Source of the DNA: Entrophospora sp. SA101
Taxonomy: Eukaryota > Glomeromycota > Glomeromycetes > Entrophosporales > Entrophosporaceae
DNA length: 18,235 bases
Assembly: GCA_958430865.1 (NCBI GenBank)
Contig: CAUDNR010000920.1
Location: 1 to 18,235, forward strand
Direction of reading: 5' to 3'
How positions within the stretch are numbered: position 1 is the stretch's first letter; each line of letters opens with the position of its first letter. Positions 8,791-17,565 of the stretch are shown here, in pieces. Position numbers and translations under genes: made by a program. The notes beneath the pieces are model-generated. The model did not search any database, was not told the DNA's origin, and saw only the letters and a list, made by a program, of their open reading frames with translations.

Positions 8791-9059
8791 TTGGGCTACT
8801 CTTGTCAGTTAATTTCAAATAATTTGTTCCTTGTCAATTAATTAGTTTACAAATTTACTTTACTATCTCTTTCTTGTACAAATGCAAATCTGTAAACACA
8901 CTTGATTGTACCAGATAACTGTAATTAAATAAATAAAGATGCCTTTATAAAGTTCCTTTTTATTCACTTGTAACCAATTTATTTCAGTTGTTTATATTGC
9001 TTGACAAATTGCAAACTCGCTTTGATTTATTTACAAATCAACTTGTTTAAGAAGAGCCA
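8791..9059 (+). mobile_element. Non-coding element with TTGGGCTACTCTT ends, copy 1
   Basis: It begins TTGGGCTACTCTT and ends AAGAAGAGCCA, an imperfect inverted match to the start. The interior is alignable, in the same plus orientation, with 15831-16060: shared blocks include TCTCTTTCTTG, AAATCTGTAA.CACACTT, TTTTTATTCACTTGT and TTATTTCAGTTGTT. Roughly three quarters of positions agree by eye. No coding capacity; best read as a MITE-like element of unknown superfamily. Confidence 0.6.
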
Positions 9060-9086
9060 GTCAGTAGAGATTCCATACAACTTTCA
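9059..9086 (+). repeat. Solo terminus matching the end of the 4302-4543 element
   Basis: This 28-bp stretch (AGTCAGTAGAGATTCC then ATACAACTTTCA) matches the reverse complement of 4516-4543 with one difference. It abuts the right end of the 8791-9059 element, so one insertion was probably truncated by, or nested next to, the other. From 9087 to 9427 I see nothing else recognisable. Confidence 0.65.
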
Positions 9087-9427
9087 GTACAATCTTTTAA
9101 AAACATGTTAAAGCTGTCTTTAGTGTCTTAGTTTGAAACACATATATACTAATCAATATTGGCATGTAGAATGACTTTTACATGATACGTTAGACAGGTT
9201 TAGGTACAGGCTTTGTAAGTTTAAAATTTTGAAGTTTTAAATAGTGCTAAAATCCTATGACGATAAATCAATCACTAGGGTTTGTTTGATGATAATGAAA
9301 TTTTTTTTTTGATGTTGAAATAGTTCTTGCCTTTTTTTTTTATTTATATAATAATAATTATTTAATTCTTTATCAATTAATTCTGATAAAGAAAACTGTT
9401 AAATTGTTAAAAAAGGTTAAAAACGTA

Positions 9428-9813
9428 ACCAGAAAGAGTTGGTCAATAATATTACGAGAGAATTTTTTGTTACACGCGTCATAATAATCGAAGATAAAAA
9501 GTATATATACGTTCTAAATTATCTTTCACTATAATCCATATAGCCACTCTCTAGCTCTTAATATTTTGCTGATTCTCTATTAAGTTTCGCTCTAATCTGT
9601 AGAGCTATAAACAATTATTTCGTTCTAATTTAATATCCCTTAAAAATAATCTAGACCTTTTAAGAATAATTCCAAGTTCTTTCTTTTAATTAATATTAAT
9701 TTATTGGTTCGCGTAACATTAATTAAAATTGGTACTTATTCTAGTTATTTGATATATTTCGAGTTTTCCGGATTTATAAATAAATGGAATTATTATTCGT
9801 TTTCTCCGCACTA
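9428..9813 (+). promoter_or_regulatory. Conserved upstream block of the second kinase (copy B)
   Basis: Collinear with 6534-6956: ACCAGAAAGAGT at 9428-9439, TTAAAAATAATCTAGACCTT at 9640-9659 and ATTCGTTTTCTCCGCACTA at 9795-9813. It is punctuated by indels that do not keep triplets, as expected of non-coding DNA. It shows that the duplication included the promoter region. Confidence 0.6.
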
Positions 9814-9838
9814 TTCAAAATTTTATTATTTTTATATA

Positions 9839-11536
9839 ATGTTTTATTGTATCAATAGAGTATTATCACCAGAAAGTAAGGAATTTGTATTTAAGTTTTA
9901 TAGTGAAATGTATTGTAATGCTTTTGTTAATTCTGATAAAGAAGGTAGAAAAGATTTGTTTTTTTCATTAGTTGAAAAGAATGAGGAACTTTCTAAAAAT
10001 GAAAAAGAATATTGTAAAGATAGATTTATTTATAATTTTGAGTTAGAAAATGCAAAAGATAAAACAGGAAAACCAAAAGAATGTAGCCATTGTAAATTGA
10101 CAAGGTACTCTGATAGATTCTGTGAAGGTTGTATTAGTTTGCAATTACAGAATCTTTTTACTACTTGGACATCTGAAAATAACATAATTGATAATTTTAT
10201 TCAACAATCTCAAATGAAATCATCTTTACCACACAATATTTTAGAATGGATACCTTTTGAACAATTTGAAAAGGTAACCAAATTAACAGAATGTGGATTT
10301 AGTTCAATTTATACTGCATCATGGACAAGAGGAATGCTTATTGATTATGATGAAAATAAAAATGAATTTATTTACTTAAGAGAGCAAAAAGTAGTGTTAA
10401 AAAGTTTAAACAATTCAAGTATTCCAGGAAAAGCCTTTTTTGATGAGGTTGGTAGTTGTCATTCAAAACAAAAACAAACAATGCTATGTTATACTAATTG
10501 ATCTTATATTTATTTTCAGGCAATAAATTATTGTAAAATTAAATCATCCTTGATTGTTAATTGTCATGGTATAACTAAATTCCCAGATAATGGAAATTAT
10601 GCAATGATTTTAAATTATCATTCAGAAGGAAATTTAAGAGATTATTTGCAAAAAAATCATTTGAACTTAACATTAAATAACAGAATTATAATCATTGGAT
10701 ATTTGTGTGCTGCATTATATCATATACACAAAAGAGATTTGATCCATTGTGATTTACATAGTGGTAATGTGTTAATAAATAAAGGTTATTGTTTTATTAC
10801 AGATTTAGGATTATGTGGACCAGTTAATGAAAAATTATCAAATAAAATTTATGGAATTATGCCATATGTTGCACCTGAGCTACTTAGAGGCAAAATTAAT
10901 ACAATGTACACAAAAGAATCTGATATTTATAGTATTGGGATGCTAATGTGGGAAATATTTTCAGGTCATCCACCATTTGATGATAGAGCTTACAACTATC
11001 ATTTAATTCTTGATATATGTGAAGGTTTACGACCACCAATATTACCTAGAATACCTGATGATTATGCACAAATGATGAAGAAATGTTGGGATGTGGATCC
11101 ATTAAAAAGACCAACTAGTATAGAGCTTCATGAATTTAATAAAAATAAATATAAAAAATTTTTTACAGGTGATGAGTGTGAAATTGATTTTAATAATGAT
11201 GGCAGCAGCAGTAGTGCTGGCAGCAGTATTTTACAACAAGTACACAAATCACACCCAGACGCATATCACACAAGTAGAATCTTAGATGATGAGATTGCTA
11301 AATCAAAAAGTTATGATAGTTCATTAGATGATCTTGATGTTAACTCTTTTCTATTAAATGTTGATATTGATAAGGTGAATAAAAATTTATTAATTGGAAG
11401 TTACTATTCATTAATTATTACTAATAATATTATTTATTATAAAGGAAAAGGATTGATGATGATTTTTATTGCATTCATTAATTATATTTTATATTATATT
11501 TTATTTTGTCAATCAATAAAAAGGAATATCAAATAA
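9839..11536 (+). CDS. Tyrosine-kinase-like (TKL) protein kinase, copy 2, with C-terminal extension
   Basis: Two exons (9839-10447 and 10520-11536) give 541 residues, closely similar to copy 1 throughout. Start: the frame is open upstream to 9704 but without an ATG; ATG 9839 aligns with copy 1. Zinc-like motif C82, C85, C95, C98; glycine loop TECGFSSIY (150-158), in which a glycine kept by the other two copies is Cys152; K188; E203; HCDLHSGN (D282, N286); DLG (298-300); APE (321-323); DIYSIG; KRPTS. A Ser-rich stretch (432-440) and the tail HKSHPDAYHTSRILDDEI follow. Copy 1 ends just after DLDFNLFF; here the frame continues about 60 more residues, including a hydrophobic segment (about 514-533) that could span a membrane. 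The extension aligns with 3' UTR of the other copies, so it probably arose by a one-base indel over the old stop. Likely an active kinase; the membrane anchor is inference. Confidence 0.85.
10448..10519 (+). other. Intron of kinase copy 2
   Basis: 72 nt, GTTGGT...TTTTCAG, with branch-like ACTAAT. Phase 0, at the same codon as in copy 1 (after FFDE). Confidence 0.85.
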
Positions 11537-11731
11537 ATTGTTTAAAAATGCAAACTTTGAAAAAGTATGTTATAGGATGGATTCAATCATCTGCTATTGT
11601 AAATGGATAAATAAATTGATTTTTGTTATGATTCTTCTTCACTACTACATGATAAATTTAATAATTTTAACTTTTATAAAATTTACATTGAAGCTTATTA
11701 TCACCACAAAGTATAATATATCTGAAAATTA

Positions 11732-12055
11732 GCTCCAGGACGTCCTGTGCCTGATGTATGGAAAAGTAAAAGGACACTACTCAGCATCTTGCAAATATTG
11801 TCAAAAAACCTGGAATCGTGGAACACCTTTTAAACTCGAAGCTCATTTACCTAATGAATGTCCTGGATGTTGTTATTCCATTTCTTGTTTTATTTGAATA
11901 ACAACGAGATAATAAATTCCCAAGCTCATCTGTCAAACTTTTATAAAAGCGCCGTTCTAACTGAGCAAAGCAAAAATTTAATTGGTTTTGCTTCGCCCTT
12001 TGTCATTTTTGTCACATGTGTTCCATTTGACGAAAGATTTTTACACTCCAAAATA
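11732..12055 (+). pseudogene. BED zinc finger / hAT transposase N-terminal relic
   Basis: Pieces in three frames: APGRPVPDVWKSK; then KVKGHYSASCKYCQKTW and NRGTPFKLEAHLPNECPGC; then, from about 11930, NSQAHLSNFYKSAVLTEQ, SKNLIGFASPFVIFVTCVPF and DERFLHSKI. The C-X2-C...H...C arrangement (SCKYC...EAHLPNEC) is a BED zinc finger, which binds DNA. The LSNFY......L.....FVTC.VPF string follows it in AMF hAT-type proteins, as I remember them. Frameshifts between pieces and loss of everything after the VPF segment make it non-functional. It begins about 200 bp after the end of the second kinase and is unrelated to it. A longer open frame from 11858 covers only the third piece. Confidence 0.6.
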
Positions 12056-12147
12056 TTTTCGTCGTTCAACCTTGTTGTGTATAACAAAAAACAATTTATT
12101 TATTATCCCGATTTTTTAGTCTTTTAATAGCCCTATGCAAAGTTTAA

Positions 12148-12379
12148 ATACTTATTTTATACTTATTTTTCTTATAGAGGTATGTTTTAAGTATGTTTTG
12201 ACATGTATTTTAAGTACATTTCATAAAATGATGATCATTGATTTTTTACAAAAATTGATTGGATACACTTATTTTATCATTAAAACACCCTTATTTTTTG
12301 CAGTAATAGAAACATTTGTGTACTTAAAATATACTTATTTTCCACAAAAATTAAAATTTATATAGTATAAAATAAGTAT
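12148..12379. repeat. AT-rich inverted-repeat element
   Basis: ATACTTATTTTATAC (12148-12162) has a perfect 15-bp inverted copy at 12365-12379. Between and beside the arms, GTATGTTTTAAGTA recurs (about 12180 and 12376) and a TGTGTACTTAAAATATAC variant sits near 12318. This resembles a degenerate MITE of about 230-270 bp. No target duplication could be fixed by eye. Confidence 0.5.
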
Positions 12380-12563
12380 GTTTTAAGTATTATTAACTTT
12401 AAAATAAAAAATTAAGAATTATTAAAAAATTCAATTTGCTTAATTTTTTTACACTTATTTTTAATATCAACAAACACACTTAAATGTAACTAAAATATGC
12501 CACATGAGTTTGTTACCAAGTTTTTATGATTGTTTTTCTTATTATGGATAATTTTTTTAACAT

Positions 12564-12665
12564 AAGAAAACAACAAAATTAAACCAGTACAATGTCAATT
12601 GACTTTTTTGGTTGAATTTTTTATTAATGTAAGAAACAACAAAATTAAACCGGTACAATGTCAAT
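12564..12665. repeat. Tandem duplication with a period of about 67 bp
   Basis: AACAACAAAATTAAACC.G and the following TACAATGTCAAT occur twice: the first copy is 12564-12599, the second 12631-12665. The intervening T-rich stretches are also loosely similar. Differences between the copies are few. Confidence 0.75.
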
Positions 12666-12679
12666 CATCCCTCAATCGC

Positions 12680-14340
12680 TAAAGCCAGCTCATGTGATTT
12701 AATATTATCCAAGCAAAACACTTCTTGGAATAAATAAATTAAGGCTCATGAAGAAGCATCAATTAAATAATTTTGCTAACTTTAAAAAACGTTTACAAGA
12801 GATATGAACATCCTATTCGCGCTTAAAGCTAAGATTTCAAATAATCCAAAAGGATTGCCCCAAAGGAGAAAAGAAAAATAAAACCAGTGCCAAGAAAAAA
12901 AATAAAAGTTAACTATATAGTTATTTTACATCACTGTATAAATTATCATTTCTATTTGGTAACCGAAAAATTATCAAAATGTCAGAGTTAAGCGAAGCAG
13001 ATACTTGACTGAAAAGAAATCATGTTTCACTTTAGATGTTTTTGCATGGTATCTATCATTAGGCTTTCGTCTTTCTCTGATGTTTTAGACCATTCAAAAC
13101 GACCAAAACTTATGGCCTTGCCTTGGTGCCTTTACCTCAGATCCCAGATCATGTTAGTATATTTTCAGGTTACGAGACCATGTGATTCAAAACACATTTT
13201 TACATTTTAATTGTTGTTGTTATTATTATTATCAACCAATTCAATGGTCGATAAACAAAAACAACATGTACAATTTTTTTTTGATTTTGATTTGGATAGG
13301 AAAAATTTTGTTTTTATTCCTTTCGGATAGACTTGAAAAAAAAATCCAATAAATCCAATTGATCTTTAATCTGGGATAATAAATAAAAAAAACACGAGGA
13401 AAAGATCAGGACAAAAAGATCTTTTTTTTAATTAGGAAAAATCAGTTAGTTGATTTTTTTAACAATCGAAATTTGTAAATAACTTTTGTTTCACATGAGG
13501 GTTCTTCTTTGAAAAGAAATTATTAAATTCGTGTCAATTTTCCTTTGTATGTGTAATTTTTTAAATAAACTTTTCTCAAACGAATAAAATAAAAATATTG
13601 ATATTATAATAATATGACTGGCAAATGTTGATATATAGATAGAATATAACATGTAAAGCCAAATAATACATAGAATGTCATTTTAGCACTATGTGTCTCA
13701 ACCCTCGAATTTGAATGCAATGTAAAAAGAAAGACCGATGCTCTGTTTTTTTGCAATTTTTTGGTCCACAAATGGGAGTAGTGGGTCTATTTATATGTTT
13801 TTGTTATAATTTATTAGACTACTCAATCAATGCACTATCTGGCCATGAGATAGTCTATTTTTATATCATTGATCATGAATAAATGATAGGATGCTAGCCT
13901 CACATCCGGTGCTAATCTTGATGCTCCAAATGAATATATATGTAAGTGATTGAGCCATGTGACTTTATAATATTATGACATCAAAAAATATCATTGCACT
14001 ATAATAATACTAATCTGTATTTCACGAAATTCACTGTTATTTTTTCGTTTAAAAACTTGATTTTCTTTGCAGAGAATTGAATGATGTATAACAAATAATT
14101 TTTTTTTCTATGGTTTATTTGATTGTCTTTAAGTTTTTCTCTAGTTGATAAGGATGTAAATTGAAAGCCAAAATTGCATTGTTTAAAGAACAACTTCATC
14201 ATTACCAAACTCTAGTAATTGATTTATCGTGATTCAACAATAAAAGAATTCTTTGAAATTTAAAGTGATAAAAATAGAAAACAAAATTAAAAGTTACAAA
14301 AAATATGTACCACAACCTGTCTTATGTGCTATGTAAAGAT
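12680..14340. other. Long stretch without a recognisable gene
   Basis: Only short unsupported frames and AT-rich simple sequence are visible, including a GTT/ATT microsatellite at about 13211-13232. A 7-bp perfect hairpin, ACTATCT-GGCCATG-AGATAGT, lies at 13834-13854. I found no family motif on either strand. Confidence 0.5.
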
Positions 14341-14344
14341 TGTT

Positions 14345-14434
14345 CGTTATAAGTGCCAATATTGATCAACCTATGTTGCTTCAAACTGGGATGCTAAAGC
14401 ACATTATTTCATTGGTTGTTTTACAAGATATAAT
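14345..14434 (+). pseudogene. BED-type zinc finger relic
   Basis: The frame reads RYKCQY*STYVASNWDAKAHY and then FIGC. The spacing C-X2-(C lost)-X7-W-X4-H-X5-C is that of an AMF BED finger (CKYC...W..KA.H...C). The second cysteine codon is TGA (14363-14365) where TGT would be expected. No transposase core is visible on either side, so this is a small, old fragment. Confidence 0.35.
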
Positions 14435-14459
14435 TAAAACAATGGGTTTGAAAATCTAT

Positions 14460-15830
14460 TCACAAGTTGATCTTGAGGTACTATATATGTGAAAATCGCA
14501 CTTCTTTTCATTTTCATTTTTTTATTATTAATTCCTCTATAACAAACAAAAAAAAAATTAAAAAATACTCATTATTACTATATATATAGAATGATTTGGC
14601 GACCATGGATTTTTTGCGAGAAAAATAATAATAAAAATAAGATCTTTTATATTTGTTATTGTTATAATTAGTAATTTGTTAAAGAAAGATAAAATAATTA
14701 TAGTAATAGTAATAAAAAATTTGGTTTTGAAAATTTATCCATTAAAACCTAAACCTGTTAACCGAAATCTTCCAAACTGAGACTCACCATGTATAATTTT
14801 TATATTTTTTTTTTAACATTAAAAAATATTCTATTTATGATTAGGATCTTGTTAGGAAAACTGAAGCATGCACAAGGACTCAAGGCATGAACCTGTTAAA
14901 GCTGTGATAAATCTGCACCACAAGACCATCTGAAAGGAAAATGCATGGTTGCCTTAGATTTTCTAAACAGAGTAACAAAAAGACACTTGCATATGTGTGG
15001 AAAGGATAGTTCCATTAAATTTGACACCTAAACTTTAACATTTAATGTTGTTTGATGAAATGTTACCAAAGTTGTACATAAAACTATTACATCAAATTCG
15101 TTACCATCAAGTCAAAAATGATGTAAGTAAAATTGTTTTAAAGGCTAATAAAATATAAAAGCTTACAAAAAAAACTTGTATAGTTTTCTTGTGTATCCGA
15201 ATCTCTCCTTTGTTTTTGCTGAATACATGATTGGGTATTAACTAATTTTAGTAGTGTATTAATTATCATCAAATCACTGTAAATAATTATGGAAGTTTTA
15301 TAATATCAATATTTATTGATTAAGTTATCCTTATCTTTATCCTTATTGGATTGATCAATGAAAATTTCATTAATGATAATTTCTGGTCCTCGCAGGGGAT
15401 AATTAACATTCTAATGAAACAAAACTCTGATAGAATCATTATTTATTAAATAAAATTAATTTTTAAATAAAAACATTGTCTTTATTTCCTTTGTTTAAAG
15501 TGCCTTGATTAAGAATACTGGCTGCAACTTTTGATGATGGTTGCTACCATCTTTGCGTCATATAAAAATGATTGAAATCATCTTTATGACCATTTTGTTT
15601 CCTTTTTTGGATTGCGACATGGAACACTATCCTTGATAAAAGCAACAAATGTAGTTAATGTCTTGATAAAAGGTAACAATTGTGGAGCTTTGGTAAAAAG
15701 CCACATTTATTTGCTTTAGTGAGCAAGAGAGGTTAGGTCTAACATGTGTGTGCTAACGAAGTATTGTCCAAGGTTAATTGGAAAATACTAGTAGTATTAT
15801 TGTAGTCGTAAGCATAAGGCTGTTAAACAA
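14460..15830. other. Long stretch without a recognisable gene
   Basis: AT-rich, with many stops in all frames. Short features only: a GATGGT-TGCT-ACCATC hairpin near 15537-15552, and two nearby copies of CTTGATAAAAG.AACAA (about 15631 and 15662). I cannot assign anything in it. Confidence 0.5.
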
Positions 15831-16060
15831 GTTAGTTAATAGCAATTAGTTTATAAATTTATACTAGTTCTCGATTACTGTCTCTTTCTTGGACCTATAC
15901 AAATCTGTAAGCACACTTAATAACTGTAAATAAATAAATAAATATGGCCTTTTACAAAGCTATAAATTTCTTTTTATTCACTTGTGATCAACTTATTTCA
16001 GTTGTTGCCAATTGCAAACTTGCTTTGGTTTATTTGCAAAGCAATTTAAGAGTAGCCCAA
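15831..16060 (+). mobile_element. Non-coding element with AAGAGTAGCCCAA end, copy 2
   Basis: It aligns along most of its length with 8791-9059 in the same orientation. The right end AAGAGTAGCCCAA (16048-16060) is the exact reverse complement of the left end of copy 1. The left end is diverged or internally deleted (GGCT...AGTTAAT remains near 15819-15840). It lies immediately downstream of the inverted kinase pseudogene. Confidence 0.55.
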
Positions 16061-16317
16061 AAGTTGGGTCATAATTATTAATTAACTGAAATGATACCTT
16101 GCAATATCATCATTTATCAAGAATCAGAAAACTGTAAGGAGTTTATTAAAATATTGTTACAAGATAAAAAATAAAATAAGGATAAAATAAAAAGATAAAT
16201 AATTATAATAGTGGAGATTAAATTTAAATTTACTATAATTACTAGAATTAATTAAAAAATATTGTTAGTAATCTCCAATTAATTAATAATAAAATTTTTA
16301 TTCACCTTTGTTAACAT

Positions 16318-17565
16318 TTAGAGAGAAGAGTCACAATCAAGATCATTTAACGAACTATTACTTGTATAAATTTTTAAGCTTTTAGATTTAGCAATCTCTT
16401 CATCTAATATTCTACTTTTATGATATGCATCTGGATGTGATTTGTGTGCTTGTAGAAAAGCACTACCACTACCACTGCCATTAGTAGTATTCCTGCTATC
16501 ATCATCATTAATAATTTTGCTATTTTTATTATCAGCAAAATCATAAAGCTCTCTACTAGTTGGTCTTTTTGATGGATCCACATCCCAACACCTTTGCATC
16601 ATTTGTGCATAGTCTTCAGGCATTCCAGGTAATATTGGTGGTCATAAACCTTCTGCACATATATCAAAAATCAAACAATAATTGTGAGCTCTATCATCAA
16701 ATGGTGGATGACCTGCAAATATTTCCCACATTAACATCCCAACTATACATGCAGCCCAAAGTATTCTGACACTGTCATAAAGGGGTTACACATTTAGTAA
16801 AGGGGTGTTACACTTATGTTTTTAATAGTGAATGCCGTAATTAATTTCTACTTTCTACCATCAAAATTGAAATAATTTTGACCATCAAAATCACCAAACC
16901 AATTTGGGCTGCATGTATAATCCCAACACTATAAATATCAGATTCTTTTTGCCTCTAAGTAGTTCAGGTGCAACATATGATACAATTCCATAGACTTTAT
17001 CTGATGACTTTTCATCAACTGGTCCACATAATCCTAAATCCATAATAAAATAATTACCTCCTTGCAATCAGTATGTAAATCACAATGGATTAAACCTTTT
17101 CATGTATATAACCTAATGCATCTCATAAATAATCAAAGATTGTAATTCTGTCTTTTAGTGTTAAATTTAAGTGATTTTTTTGTAAATAGTCCCTTAAATT
17201 TCCCTCTGGTAAATAAGCTAAAACAATTGCATAATTTCCATTATCTGGGAATCTAGTTATACCATAGCACTTAACAATAAATGCTGTTTTAAATTTACAA
17301 TAATTCATTGCTTGTAATTAAATATAAAAACTGATTAATATTTATTATATAATACAGTATTGTTTATTTTGTTTTAAATGATAACTACCAACCTCATCAA
17401 AAAAGGCTTTTCCTGGATTACTTGAATTGTTTAATCTTTTTAATACTACTAGTTGCTTTCCTAAATAATTAAATTCCTTTTTATTTTCATTGTAATCAGC
17501 TATTCTTCCTCTTATCCATGTAGCAGTAAAAATTGAACTAAATCCACCTTCAGTTAACTTTGGTG
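16318..17565 (-). pseudogene. Third TKL kinase copy, inverted and inactivated
   Basis: On the minus strand, homology to the two intact kinases begins at KLTEGGFSSIFTATW (about 17565). The whole N-terminal zinc-like region is missing. Exon 1 ends FFDE and the donor GTTGGT is kept (17392), but the acceptor reads CAA before GCA instead of CAG. Exon 2 carries NYCKFKTAFIVKCYGITRF, a TGA at 17123-17125, a frameshift and a short deletion around the catalytic loop (so the HSGN part is lost), DLGLCGPVDEKSSDKVYG, SYVAPELLRGKK and a deletion of about 19-20 nt. A 176-bp element then interrupts DIYSVGM. Next come HPPFDDRAHN, a TGA at 16642-16644 where both intact copies have CGA (Arg), DYAQMMQRCWDVDPSKRPTS and the tail HKSHPDAYHKSRILDEEI, ending at a TAA at 16318-16320. 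It cannot encode a kinase. Confidence 0.92.
16744..16919. mobile_element. 176-bp MITE with 17-bp perfect TIRs and 8-bp target duplication
   Basis: The left end TATACATGCAGCCCAAA (16744-16760) and right end TTTGGGCTGCATGTATA (16903-16919) are perfect inverted repeats. The element is flanked by ATCCCAAC at 16736-16743 and again at 16920-16927. Removing the element and one flank restores the kinase sequence seen in the other copies (SVGM.MW), which proves insertion. An 8-bp duplication suits hAT, P or KDZ/Merlin-type transposases; the superfamily cannot be fixed from this. Internally it has two near-copies of AAAGGGGT..TTACAC and two of ACCATCAAAAT, and no coding capacity. Confidence 0.92.

Noticed and set aside
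9704..9838. Possible upstream start for kinase 2
   Set aside because: The frame is open but has no ATG before 9839, aligns with the non-coding leader of kinase 1, and shows indels there.
11538..12365. Chain of short plus-strand frames after kinase 2
   Set aside because: Hydrophobic, low-complexity translations; only the BED/hAT pieces at 11732-12055 show family motifs.
13022..13210. Plus-strand frame of 62 codons
   Set aside because: No recognisable motif, intron signal or homology to other parts of the window.
13999..14208. Minus-strand frame of 69 codons
   Set aside because: Lys/Phe/Ile-rich, consistent with chance in AT-rich DNA; no motif.
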